64,000 nucleotides of DNA, taken from an uncultured Draconibacterium sp. (lineage in GTDB: Bacteria; Bacteroidota; Bacteroidia; Bacteroidales; Prolixibacteraceae). A program made the position numbers and the translations under genes. This document shows positions 43,196-52,224 of this stretch, one piece after another (position 1 is the stretch's first letter; the number at the start of each line of letters is the position of its first letter). The stretch lies in the NCBI RefSeq assembly GCF_963676815.1, contig NZ_OY781365.1, forward strand, positions 6,172,501 to 6,236,500. Reading direction: 5' to 3'. The notes below the pieces were generated by a model. That model was not told the origin of the DNA and ran no database searches. It saw nothing but the letters and a program-made list of their open reading frames with translations.

Positions 43196-44848
43196 ATGAC
43201 AAAGTTGTACATTACATTGTTATTCCTTTCATTCTCGGTTGTATTAACAGCACAAACTTCGCAATACTCAGATGCTGATATATTAAATCAAAACAAACCT
43301 GAACGAGTTGAATGGTTCCGCGATTTGGGATTTGGAATGTTTATTCATTTTAGTTTCGACAGCCAGTTGGGAATTGTAATTAGCCACTCGATGGTTGGTG
43401 CATCAGATGATTACCTTGATCGATATATTAACGAACTTCCGAAAACCTTTAATCCGAATAATTTTGATGTAGATGAAATAGCAACACTGGCCAAGCTTGC
43501 CGGAATGAAATACGTTGTTTTTACAGCAAAACACCACTCCGGTTTTTGCATGTGGGACACCGAAACCACCGATTTCAATATCACAAACACACCTTACGAA
43601 AAAGATATTCTTGATGAATATGTACAGGCAGTTCGCAACGCAGGTTTGGCAGTAGGAATTTATTTTTCTCCTGAAGACTTTCATTTCCTGCACGAAAACG
43701 GATTGGAAGTACGTCGGACCAATATTAACGATATCCCACATCACCTTATGAAAAAATACCTGGAGTTAAACGAACTTCAAACCATTGAGTTGATGGCAAA
43801 ATATGGCGATATCGATATTTTGTTTTACGATGGTGGTGAAGGTCCGTTGGTTGAAAAGTGCAAACAAGTGGCCTGGGAACTGCATCCGGATGTTGTGGTT
43901 ACGCGTGGCGCAATGATTACTCAGGAACAGACGATACCCGGAACCACGTTAACCGATCCGTGGGAAGCTTGCCTGACTATGGGAACGCAGTGGGCCTACA
44001 AACCGGCAAACGAAAATTACAAATCCGGGAAACGCCTTTTGGAGATTCTTATAGAAACCAGGGCCAAAGGCGGTAACCAGCTGCTAAACGTTGGCCCGAA
44101 GCCAAATGGAGAGCTGCCGGAAGAACAAGAAGCTCGTTTACGCGAAATAGCTGCATGGAATTTTGTGAATGGCGAAGCAATTGAAGCAACTTCTCCATGG
44201 ATTATTCCGAACGAAGAAAATGTATGGTTTACCTGGAAACCCAAAGAAAAAACGCTTTATGCAATATTGACACAACAACCCGATTGGCCGCGTGGCGAGC
44301 GACGCGAGTTTATTTTACACTCCGTTAAAAGTACTGCCTACACAAAAGTTGAAGTATTAGGCCAATCGGATAAACGAATTGAATACCAACCCGAAACGGA
44401 TGCTCAAACCTATTACGAACAAAAAGATAATGGTTTATACCTATCGTGTGTGCGGGCACAACGGCTTTATAACAACCACAGCTGGAACTATCCTGTTGTT
44501 CTAAAAATTACAAATGCTGAGCCGGCATTTATGCCGCCAAGTGTATTAACTGAAGAAGCCCAATTAGTGCAAACCGGCGGAACTACCTACATCCAATTTA
44601 ATGGTAAGATTACTGATTACGGAGACAGCAAAGACTTGAAAGTATTTTTTCAATATCGTCCGCTTCCCGGGTTTACAAATCAGTTAGGTACACAAGAATG
44701 GAACGAAACAAAATTCTTAGAAATAGAAAACGACTCCATTCAATATAAACTCCCGGCAAAGAGTAAAAATATTACCTACCAGTACCGAACGGTTGCAAAA
44801 CTCCCAGAAGCCTTTATTTACGGGCAATACAAGAACTTTGCGCTTTAA
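43196..44848 (+). CDS. GH29 alpha-L-fucosidase
   Basis: 550 residues with a signal peptide (~1-19). The GH29 barrel is recognised by FGMFIHFS, KYVVFTAKHHSGFCMWD (substrate His pair), and DIDILFYDGGEGPLV, whose Asp is the expected nucleophile; ARAKGGNQLLNVGP-like sequence (RAKGGNQLLNVGP) ends the catalytic domain. A C-terminal beta domain follows. The enzyme is periplasmic or surface-facing and removes terminal fucose. It is 119 bp upstream of the ECF sigma gene in the same direction, making it the first enzyme of the small PUL. Confidence 0.9.
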   Translation: MTKLYITLLFLSFSVVLTAQTSQYSDADILNQNKPERVEWFRDLGFGMFIHFSFDSQLGIVISHSMVGASDDYLDRYINELPKTFNPNNFDVDEIATLAKLAGMKYVVFTAKHHSGFCMWDTETTDFNITNTPYEKDILDEYVQAVRNAGLAVGIYFSPEDFHFLHENGLEVRRTNINDIPHHLMKKYLELNELQTIELMAKYGDIDILFYDGGEGPLVEKCKQVAWELHPDVVVTRGAMITQEQTIPGTTLTDPWEACLTMGTQWAYKPANENYKSGKRLLEILIETRAKGGNQLLNVGPKPNGELPEEQEARLREIAAWNFVNGEAIEATSPWIIPNEENVWFTWKPKEKTLYAILTQQPDWPRGERREFILHSVKSTAYTKVEVLGQSDKRIEYQPETDAQTYYEQKDNGLYLSCVRAQRLYNNHSWNYPVVLKITNAEPAFMPPSVLTEEAQLVQTGGTTYIQFNGKITDYGDSKDLKVFFQYRPLPGFTNQLGTQEWNETKFLEIENDSIQYKLPAKSKNITYQYRTVAKLPEAFIYGQYKNFAL

Positions 44849-44967
44849 AGTTAAAAAACTATTTTCAAAAAAATATTTGATTTTACAAATACGTTTTCTA
44901 CCTTTAAATTAATTAAACTAAAACTAACGTATTAATCAAGCAGACTTATAAGTCGGCTTATACTACA

Positions 44968-45555
44968 ATGCTAAACGAAAAAAAAACTAAGCTACTCATT
45001 TCGCAAGGTAACTCCAAGCGCTTCAAGTACCTTATGGAAGCAACATCTGACGAACTTCTTCAGTTTGCTTTAAGTTTTGTCCGCAACCAGGAAATTGCCG
45101 AAGAACTTGTTAGTGACGTTTTTGTAAAAATCTGGCACAAACGGGCCGAACTTCCAACCATTCAAAATATTAAATCTTATCTTTTTATATCGGTTAAAAA
45201 CAGTTGTTTGTCGCATTTGCGAAAAATGAAAAACAACAAAATAATTCTGATCGACGAGTACACCGATTTTCTTTTTCCAATGGTTGAGAAGAAAGATGAT
45301 GATTCGATTGAAAAGGAACAATTAAAACGGATTTATAAAGCCATTGAGGAACTTCCGCCAAAATGCCGCGAGGCTTTTACCCTGGCAAAAATAAATGGTT
45401 TTAAACACCGCGAAATTGCCGAGATAATGAATATTTCAGAGAAAACAGTTAATAACCACCTTGTGACTGCACTAAAAAAGATTATTGATTCTCTGGGTAT
45501 TGAAAAGAAATCAAAATTGGCCGGTTCGCGATTTAAGCAGGCTAGTTTATTCTGA
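44968..45555 (+). CDS. ECF sigma factor (FecI/RpoE type)
   Basis: 195 residues with region 2 (ELLQFALSFVRNQEIAEELV, then SDVFVKIW) and region 4 helix-turn-helix (FKHREIAEIMNISEKTVNNH). It is followed by a FecR gene and SusC/SusD, the usual hybrid trans-envelope signalling order in Bacteroidota, so it probably directs transcription of the susC operon when the receptor binds its glycan. Confidence 0.9.
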   Translation: MLNEKKTKLLISQGNSKRFKYLMEATSDELLQFALSFVRNQEIAEELVSDVFVKIWHKRAELPTIQNIKSYLFISVKNSCLSHLRKMKNNKIILIDEYTDFLFPMVEKKDDDSIEKEQLKRIYKAIEELPPKCREAFTLAKINGFKHREIAEIMNISEKTVNNHLVTALKKIIDSLGIEKKSKLAGSRFKQASLF

Positions 45556-45692
45556 TTAAACATACCAAAGAAAGGTTGGTGAAAATGTTTTTTTGCTTTC
45601 AACACAAAATTTATTCAACTTCTGAAAAATTTTCTCTGCAGAGCTAGGTATTCTTTATATTACAAACGTCGTTTAGGATAGAACGATCTAAA

Positions 45693-46670
45693 ATGACGAA
45701 CAAAGACAATATTCACGAGCTCATTGTCAAAAAGCTGACAGAGACGATTAGCGACGAAGAAGAAATGCTTCTCGACAATGGGCTTAGTAACAATATAAAA
45801 ACAAAAAAAAGCTTTTCTACTGTAAAAGTTTTTTGGGATAAGTATTTTCCGGGTTCAAAAAAACATTCAATAATCGAGCAAACTGAAAAAAAGCTCGGAT
45901 TGACATATCAGGAAAAACCTCATTCTTTTAAATGGAAAAGTTTGGCTATTGCTGTTTCAGTATTACTTGTGGCTACTTTAGCATTCTCAACCTTTTACAT
46001 AATAAAACACCGCCAAGTTACCACTCTCAATGAATACAGTTGTCATGCTGAAGAAATTAAAACAGTAACCTTGAGCGACGGTACAAAGGTCTGGCTAAAT
46101 TCATCATCGCTTCTAATTGCAAGCGAACCATTTATTGGCGACAAAAGAGAAGTGACACTTTTTGGGGAAGCCTATTTTGAGGTTGCGCACGACGACGAGA
46201 AACCTTTTATTGTTGAAACCCCCAACCTGAAAACAAAAGTTCTGGGTACACACTTTAATGTTGTTGCTTATCCAACCGACGAGGTACACGAAATCTCTTT
46301 ATACGAAGGGAAAGTAGAGCTTAAACCAAATATTAACGACAAGCATGCCATGTTAATGCCTGGCGACCGCGCCTATTTCAACATGAATACAGGGAATTTG
46401 AAGCTGGTACATACTGATCTGGGAAAACCTGCACAATGGCGCGATGGTATTCTGAGATTCTACGATGAAGATTTGTTTAGCATTACCAAAAAGCTGGAAC
46501 GCCACTTTTACACCCGGATATTTATTGCCGACTCCGCCATTGGAAAACTTAAATACTCAGGGGAATTTGAAGAAGAATCTCTCGACAGAATTCTGAACCT
46601 ACTAAGCTCTGCCAAAGCATTCGAATACAAAAAAAATGATAACGGAATAATTATAGAATCGAAAAAATAG
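45693..46670 (+). CDS. FecR-family anti-sigma factor
   Basis: 325 residues: a cytoplasmic N-terminus (~1-85), one membrane helix (~86-107, SLAIAVSVLLVATLAFSTFY) and a periplasmic FecR domain with TVTLSDGTKVWLNSSSLL, GEAYFEVAHDDEKPFIVET, GTHFNVVAYP and a C-terminal DUF4974-like region (~240-325). It should hold the upstream sigma factor and respond to the STN domain of the SusC downstream. Confidence 0.9.
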   Translation: MTNKDNIHELIVKKLTETISDEEEMLLDNGLSNNIKTKKSFSTVKVFWDKYFPGSKKHSIIEQTEKKLGLTYQEKPHSFKWKSLAIAVSVLLVATLAFSTFYIIKHRQVTTLNEYSCHAEEIKTVTLSDGTKVWLNSSSLLIASEPFIGDKREVTLFGEAYFEVAHDDEKPFIVETPNLKTKVLGTHFNVVAYPTDEVHEISLYEGKVELKPNINDKHAMLMPGDRAYFNMNTGNLKLVHTDLGKPAQWRDGILRFYDEDLFSITKKLERHFYTRIFIADSAIGKLKYSGEFEEESLDRILNLLSSAKAFEYKKNDNGIIIESKK

Positions 46671-46710
46671 AAAATTAACACAACATGAAAAATTAAAAAT
46701 TTAAAGCAAA

Positions 46711-46751
46711 AATCTTCTTTTGGGTCTGATCAACTCTACAACAAGAAGATT
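46711..46751. other. Inverted repeat in the susC 5' leader
   Basis: AATCTTCTT (46711-46719) and AAGAAGATT (46743-46751) are exact complements with a 23-base loop, lying 46 bp before the susC start. No T-run. It could be an mRNA hairpin or part of the sigma-dependent promoter region. Confidence 0.4.
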
Positions 46752-46797
46752 AAGAATGAACTAAATTTTATTGTTTAACAAACTAAACTATTATTGT

Positions 46798-49700
46798 ATG
46801 GAAAAATGCATTAATGTTAAGCTTTCCCGTTCATCGGGAATGCTGCAAAAGCTTCGCCGGGTAACAACTGCCACCATGGCATTATTACTGGCGTTTGTAA
46901 TTAGTGTACAGGCCAGCACTTATTCTGAGACAGTCAAGTTTGACTTAAAGATGAAGAAGGCCAGCCTAAAAGAAGTATTTCAAACTATCACTGACCAAAG
47001 TGAATTTAAGTTTGTTTACAACAACGACGTTGTAAACGACAACCAAAAAGTTTCGGTATCAACCGAGGATGCACGTGTTGAAGAAATTTTAGACGAAATC
47101 TTACCTCAACACAACCTCGACTACAAAGTTGTAGACCGCCAGGTTATTATCTACCCGGCCGAAGCAGAATCTAAAGTACCGTCCTCCGATGCCCGACAAG
47201 AAAAAACAATCACTGGTAAGGTTGTTGATTCTGAAGGATTTCCTCTTCCCGGAGTATCAATTGTAGTTAAAGGTACTACCACTGGTATTGTTACCAACCC
47301 AGATGGAGAATACACGCTCAGCGTTCCTGAGGATGCACAAGTACTTGTTTTCTCTTTTGTTGGAATGCGTCAGGAGGAAGTAATTATTGGTAACAAAACA
47401 ACAATTGACGTAACACTGGAAGCTGAAGCCATTGGTTTAGAAGAAGTTGTTGCAATTGGTTACGGTACCGAGAAAAAAGCTACCATTACGGGTTCTGTTG
47501 CAGGAGTAAAAGGTGAAGACCTGAAAAAATCACCGGCACTGAACATATCAAATAACCTGGTTGGTAGAACTCCCGGATTAATTGCCTTGAACCGTTCGGG
47601 AGAACCCGGATATGATGGATCTGACCTCCTGATTCGTGGATCGAACACACTAAACGATAACACTCCGCTTGTTGTTGTTGATGGTATTACAGGCCGCGAC
47701 ATGAACCGTATCGACCCTGCTGACATTGAAAGTGTATCAATACTTAAAGATGCTTCGGCAGCAATTTACGGAGCACAGGCAGCAAACGGTGTAATCCTCA
47801 TCACCACTAAACGTGGTAAAATTGGTAAACCTACCATTACCGTTAACATGAACCAGGGTTTTAACCAACCAACACGTGTTCCTGATATGGCTGATGCGGC
47901 TACTTATGCTGAAATGATCAACGAAATAAACATCTATCGCGATCGCGATCCGATTTATACAGATGATGATCTTCAGAAATACCGCGATGGCTCAGCACCA
48001 TGGACTCATCCAAATACCGACTGGTACGATGCAACATTTAAAACATGGTCGCCTCAAACTTATGGAAACATTTCAATCAGTGGAGGTTCGCAGGAAATGC
48101 GCTATTATGTTTCAATGGGTGCCAATCACCAGGATGGTATATACGAAAATTCGGCAACTAGTTATAATCAATACGACTTCCGTGCCAATTTAGATGGAAA
48201 AGTAAGTGAACACATCAATTTTGCAGTTGATGTTTCAGGACGCCAAGAGAACAGGAATTTTCCAACTCGTTCTGCAGGTGCTATTTTCCGTATGTTGATG
48301 CGTGGAAAACCAAACTTGCCTGCTTATTGGCCCGATGGAACTCCAGGACCAGACATTGAATATGGCGACAATCCGGTTGTTATTGTTACCGACGAAACCG
48401 GTTACAATAAAGATACCCGCTACATATTCGATAGTAATATGAAACTTGATATTGAGATTCCTTGGGTAAGAGGCTTAACATTAACAGCCAATGCCGCTAT
48501 CGACAAGCGGATGCGCAAAGACAAGGTATTCCAAAAAGGTTGGTATTTATATTCATGGGATTATGAGACATACGGTGATGACGGTAACCCTGCATTGATA
48601 AAAGGGAAAAGAGGTTTCGATGATCCTCGCTTGCGTCAGGAATTCCGCGACCAGCAAAATATTACTTTAAACGGTTTGTTGAATTATGAAACAACCATTG
48701 GCGAAGACCATAACCTAAAAGTTTTAGCCGGTATAGAACGATTTAAAGGTGATGAAATGAATTTCTGGGCATACCGTCGTTATTTTGTTACCGACCAGAT
48801 TGACCAGATGTTTGCCGGAGGCGACCTGGAAAAAGACAATTCAGGATCGGCAAGTGAAACGGCTCGACTGAACTATTTTGGTAGGGTTAACTATCGATTA
48901 AAAGATAAATACCTGGCTGAATTTGTATGGCGTTACGACGGCTCGTACATCTTCCCTGAAGACAGCCGCTTTGGTTTCTTCCCCGGCATTTCGTTAGGAT
49001 GGCGTATTTCGGAAGAAAATTTCTGGAAAGAAAACTTAGGTTTTATTGAAAGCTTTAAGTTGCGTGCATCTATCGGACAAACCGGTAACGATCGAATCGA
49101 CCCATTCCAGTTTATGTCATCATATGGATTCAACTCAAATGGCTGGACCTATATCTTCAACGAATCAGTTGAAAGCAAGGTATTAACAGAAAGTCGTATT
49201 CCGAACCCGGCAGTAACCTGGGAAATTGCAACACAGAAAAACATTGGTATCGACGGTCAGATGCTGGATGGCAAACTCTACTTCGAGGCTGACTATTTCC
49301 ACAACTTCCGTGAAGATATTCTTTGGTGGAGAAATGCTTCTGTACCGGAATCAACAGGTTTATCATTACCTCGTGAAAACATTGGTGAAGTTGTTAACCA
49401 GGGTTTCGAATTTAATGTATCCTATCGCGATAACATTGGTGATTTTAGTTACCAGGTTGGAATAAACGGTGGTTATCAGAAAAACCGGATCGAATTCTGG
49501 GATGAAACACCGGGAATTCCTGATTACCAAAAATCAACAGGAAAACCGATGGATACTGATCTGTATTACGAAACTGACGGAATTTTCCATACCCAGGCAG
49601 AGGTTGATGCTTACCCACACTGGGCAGGCGCTCGCCCGGGCGATGTAAAATTTGTTGATGTTAACGACGATGGTGCAATTGATGGACTTGACCGTGTACG

Positions 49701-50184
49701 TATCGACAAAAACAACATTCCTCGTTTCCAGGGTGGTGTTACTGCTAACCTGGCATATAAAAACTTCGACCTTGCTATGTTGTTCCAGGGAGCATTCGGA
49801 GCAGTTCAGTATATCGACACTGAATCGGGTGAAATTGGGAACTTCCTACAGTTTTATGCCGAAGACCGCTGGACTCCGGAAAATCCTGATGGAAGCACAC
49901 CAAGAGCTTGGAACCGTAATGAAGAATACTGGAGAAATAACCAAAACACTTATTTCTTAAGATCAACCGACTATGTTCGACTGAAGAACCTCGAATTAGG
50001 TTATAATTTCAGTCCAAATGTTTGCTCTCGCCTGGGCGTTGATGCATTGCGTTTGTACTTCAACGGTGCTAACCTGTTCGTCTTCGATAGTTTTGATGTA
50101 TTCGACCCTGAAGGGGACAGTGCATCAGGCCAGTCTTATCCGCAAAACAGAACGATTAATGCTGGTGTAACCGTAACCTTTTAA
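46798..50184 (+). CDS. SusC/RagA TonB-dependent outer-membrane receptor with STN domain
   Basis: 1128 residues from ATG 46798 (MEKCINVKLSRSSGMLQ); a TTG extension to 46771 is rejected. After the signal peptide come the STN domain (~45-125, KEVFQTITDQSEFKFVYN), a carboxypeptidase-regulatory-like beta domain (ITGKVVDSEGFPLPGVSIVV), the plug (SILKDASAAIYGAQAANGVI) and a ~22-strand barrel with a typical final strand NAGVTVTF. With SusD it imports oligosaccharides with TonB energy. The STN domain fits signalling to the adjacent FecR. Cognate sugar unknown; flanking GH29 and GH42 suggest fucose and galactose. Confidence 0.95.
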   Translation: MEKCINVKLSRSSGMLQKLRRVTTATMALLLAFVISVQASTYSETVKFDLKMKKASLKEVFQTITDQSEFKFVYNNDVVNDNQKVSVSTEDARVEEILDEILPQHNLDYKVVDRQVIIYPAEAESKVPSSDARQEKTITGKVVDSEGFPLPGVSIVVKGTTTGIVTNPDGEYTLSVPEDAQVLVFSFVGMRQEEVIIGNKTTIDVTLEAEAIGLEEVVAIGYGTEKKATITGSVAGVKGEDLKKSPALNISNNLVGRTPGLIALNRSGEPGYDGSDLLIRGSNTLNDNTPLVVVDGITGRDMNRIDPADIESVSILKDASAAIYGAQAANGVILITTKRGKIGKPTITVNMNQGFNQPTRVPDMADAATYAEMINEINIYRDRDPIYTDDDLQKYRDGSAPWTHPNTDWYDATFKTWSPQTYGNISISGGSQEMRYYVSMGANHQDGIYENSATSYNQYDFRANLDGKVSEHINFAVDVSGRQENRNFPTRSAGAIFRMLMRGKPNLPAYWPDGTPGPDIEYGDNPVVIVTDETGYNKDTRYIFDSNMKLDIEIPWVRGLTLTANAAIDKRMRKDKVFQKGWYLYSWDYETYGDDGNPALIKGKRGFDDPRLRQEFRDQQNITLNGLLNYETTIGEDHNLKVLAGIERFKGDEMNFWAYRRYFVTDQIDQMFAGGDLEKDNSGSASETARLNYFGRVNYRLKDKYLAEFVWRYDGSYIFPEDSRFGFFPGISLGWRISEENFWKENLGFIESFKLRASIGQTGNDRIDPFQFMSSYGFNSNGWTYIFNESVESKVLTESRIPNPAVTWEIATQKNIGIDGQMLDGKLYFEADYFHNFREDILWWRNASVPESTGLSLPRENIGEVVNQGFEFNVSYRDNIGDFSYQVGINGGYQKNRIEFWDETPGIPDYQKSTGKPMDTDLYYETDGIFHTQAEVDAYPHWAGARPGDVKFVDVNDDGAIDGLDRVRIDKNNIPRFQGGVTANLAYKNFDLAMLFQGAFGAVQYIDTESGEIGNFLQFYAEDRWTPENPDGSTPRAWNRNEEYWRNNQNTYFLRSTDYVRLKNLELGYNFSPNVCSRLGVDALRLYFNGANLFVFDSFDVFDPEGDSASGQSYPQNRTINAGVTVTF

Positions 50185-50195
50185 AAAGTAGAATT

Positions 50196-51998
50196 ATGAA
50201 GAAAATAACATATATTTTAGGATTATTACTTCTTGTAGTTACATCCTGCAATCAAGATTTTCTTGATAAAAAACCTTTGGATGAATATTCCGAGGTAGAT
50301 GTGTGGAGCGATCCGGCCCTGATTGAAACCTTTGTAAACAATTTCTATCGCGAAGTTGGACACTCATGGGATATCGATATGCAGGCTTCTTATGTAGATG
50401 AAGGACACTTTACACCTGACTGGGGAGTAAGTAACTTTAATAAAAGTTTGCTTACAACCGACGACATTCCGGGCTGGGAAGTAGATTGGTTTGGTACTGC
50501 AACCATTCAGCGCTTGTGGGGACCAATGTACAAAGCCATACGTGCCACTAATATCTTTTTCAGTAAGATTGATGAAGTGGTGATGGATGATCAGGATATG
50601 AAAGACAGACTAACCGGAGAGACTTATTTCTGGAGAGCTTATTACTACCATTACCTGACTGCGTTATACGGCGGTGTTCCAATAATTAAAGATCCTTACA
50701 GCCTTTCAGATGAATTTGAAGTAGCACGTAATACATATGCCGAATGTATCGACTTTATTGTAAGCGATTTGGATGCAGCGGCCGCTTTATTGCCAGTAAG
50801 CTATGATGGCGATAACAAAGGACGTGCAACAAGAGGTGCTGCACTTACATTAAAAGCCAGAGTTTTATTGTATGCAGCAAGCGATCTGCATAATGGCTAT
50901 AATGCTAATGGCTACTCAAATGTTGAGTTAATTGGTTATACTGGTGGCAGCCAAACTGACCGATGGACAGCCGCTAAAAATGCAGCAAAAGCTGTTATCG
51001 ACATGGGCGAATACAGTCTTGCATATCCAAATCCGGCTAATGCCGAAGAGGCGACTGCAAACTATACCGCTTATTTCACTTCAAAAGGAGAAAGCGAAGA
51101 TATTTTCCTGAGGTACTATTTGGCCAAAACCGATGAAAACTGGGACAACTATCACCCGGGAATTCACAACGGACCAAATGGGTATCACAACTGGGGGAAC
51201 AACACTCCTGTAGGTAATTTGGTTGATGCATTTGAAATGGAGGACGGAACTGCTTTTGACTGGGACAATCCGGAACAAAAGGCCGACCCTTACGGAATAT
51301 TTGATGGACAGCGTCGTGATCCACGTTTCTATGCAAATGTATTATATGATGGAGCACGATGGAGAGCCCGTCCTACCGACGTAGCAAATATTGATCCGAT
51401 CGGTATAATTCAAACCGGAAAATGGCAATTGAGTTCAGATCCAGATGATCTTCGTCATGGATTAGATACCCGCCAGGGACCGATTGAAGACTGGAACGGT
51501 GGACGTACCGGCTACTACCTGCGAAAAGGTATTGTTAAAGATATTGATGCACAGTTTACAAAACAGGAAGTACCATGGCGCTACATGCGTTTGGGTGAAG
51601 TGTACCTGAATTACGCCGAAGCTTGTATTGAACTTGGCGAAGATGATGAAGCTAAAAAATACATCAATATGATTCGTCAGCGTGCAGGAATGCCCGACAT
51701 TACTGAAACCGGCGAAGAGTTGAAAGCTCGTTACCGTAACGAAAGAAGAATTGAACTCATGTATGAAGAACATCGTTTCTTCGATGTACGCCGCTGGTTA
51801 ATTGGCGATGAAGCTTATGGCGATACCTACGCTGTTGACGTATTCTATGGTTGGGAAGATGGCGCTACTGCAACACAACCAACATACGAACCGTGGGTAT
51901 ACGAAGAACGTGCGTGGGATGACAAGTGTTACTTCTTCCCGATTAAGCGCGATGAAATGAACAAGAACAGTCTATTAATCCAGAATCCTGGATACTAA
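50196..51998 (+). CDS. SusD/RagB glycan-binding lipoprotein
   Basis: 600 residues with a lipoprotein signal (VVTSCNQDFLDKKPLDEY, acylated Cys near residue 18). The SusD fold shows the TPR-like helices (LTGETYFWRAYYYHYLTALY, RGAALTLKARVLLYAAS) and the C-terminal signature IRQRAGMPDI with RRIELMYEEHRFFDVRRW. It caps the SusC barrel at the cell surface. It lies 11 bp after susC and ends in a terminator at 52021-52048. Confidence 0.93.
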   Translation: MKKITYILGLLLLVVTSCNQDFLDKKPLDEYSEVDVWSDPALIETFVNNFYREVGHSWDIDMQASYVDEGHFTPDWGVSNFNKSLLTTDDIPGWEVDWFGTATIQRLWGPMYKAIRATNIFFSKIDEVVMDDQDMKDRLTGETYFWRAYYYHYLTALYGGVPIIKDPYSLSDEFEVARNTYAECIDFIVSDLDAAAALLPVSYDGDNKGRATRGAALTLKARVLLYAASDLHNGYNANGYSNVELIGYTGGSQTDRWTAAKNAAKAVIDMGEYSLAYPNPANAEEATANYTAYFTSKGESEDIFLRYYLAKTDENWDNYHPGIHNGPNGYHNWGNNTPVGNLVDAFEMEDGTAFDWDNPEQKADPYGIFDGQRRDPRFYANVLYDGARWRARPTDVANIDPIGIIQTGKWQLSSDPDDLRHGLDTRQGPIEDWNGGRTGYYLRKGIVKDIDAQFTKQEVPWRYMRLGEVYLNYAEACIELGEDDEAKKYINMIRQRAGMPDITETGEELKARYRNERRIELMYEEHRFFDVRRWLIGDEAYGDTYAVDVFYGWEDGATATQPTYEPWVYEERAWDDKCYFFPIKRDEMNKNSLLIQNPGY

Positions 51999-52020
51999 TA
52001 ATAGTTTGGTTAGATTTAAA

Positions 52021-52048
52021 GGCCGGCTCTTTTGAGTCGGCCTTTTTT
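52021..52048 (+). terminator. Terminator after susD
   Basis: GGCCGGCTC (52021-52029) and GAGTCGGCC (52034-52042), one G-T wobble, then six T. Confidence 0.85.
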
Positions 52049-52060
52049 GTTGATGCGCGA

Positions 52061-52137
52061 AAGCACCAAGTTGGTCGTTGGGAAGCAATTGTTGGCTTGC
52101 AAAAGCACCAAGTTGGTCGTCGGGAAGCAATTGTTGG
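52061..52137. repeat. Two-copy 42-bp tandem repeat downstream of susD
   Basis: A 35-bp segment starting AAGCACCAAGTTGGTCGT at 52061-52095 recurs at 52103-52137 with one T/C change; the period is 42 bp. It is non-coding, between the susD terminator and the end of the convergent GH42 gene. Confidence 0.75.
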
Positions 52138-52224
52138 AGAACAAAAACAGCCAAGTGCGGATAACAAAAAAGGAATGGCAATTACAATACCATTCCTTTT
52201 CAGTAATTATATAAAAGTAAATCT

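Noticed and set aside
45655..45668. Partial match TATTACAAA upstream of fecR to the peptidoglycan-locus palindrome
   Set aside because: Only half of the site, in very A+T-rich DNA, next to an unrelated function; likely chance.
51943..52167. Minus-strand ORFs with a short repeated peptide after susD
   Set aside because: They arise from the 42-bp tandem repeat and cross the terminator; not a real gene.
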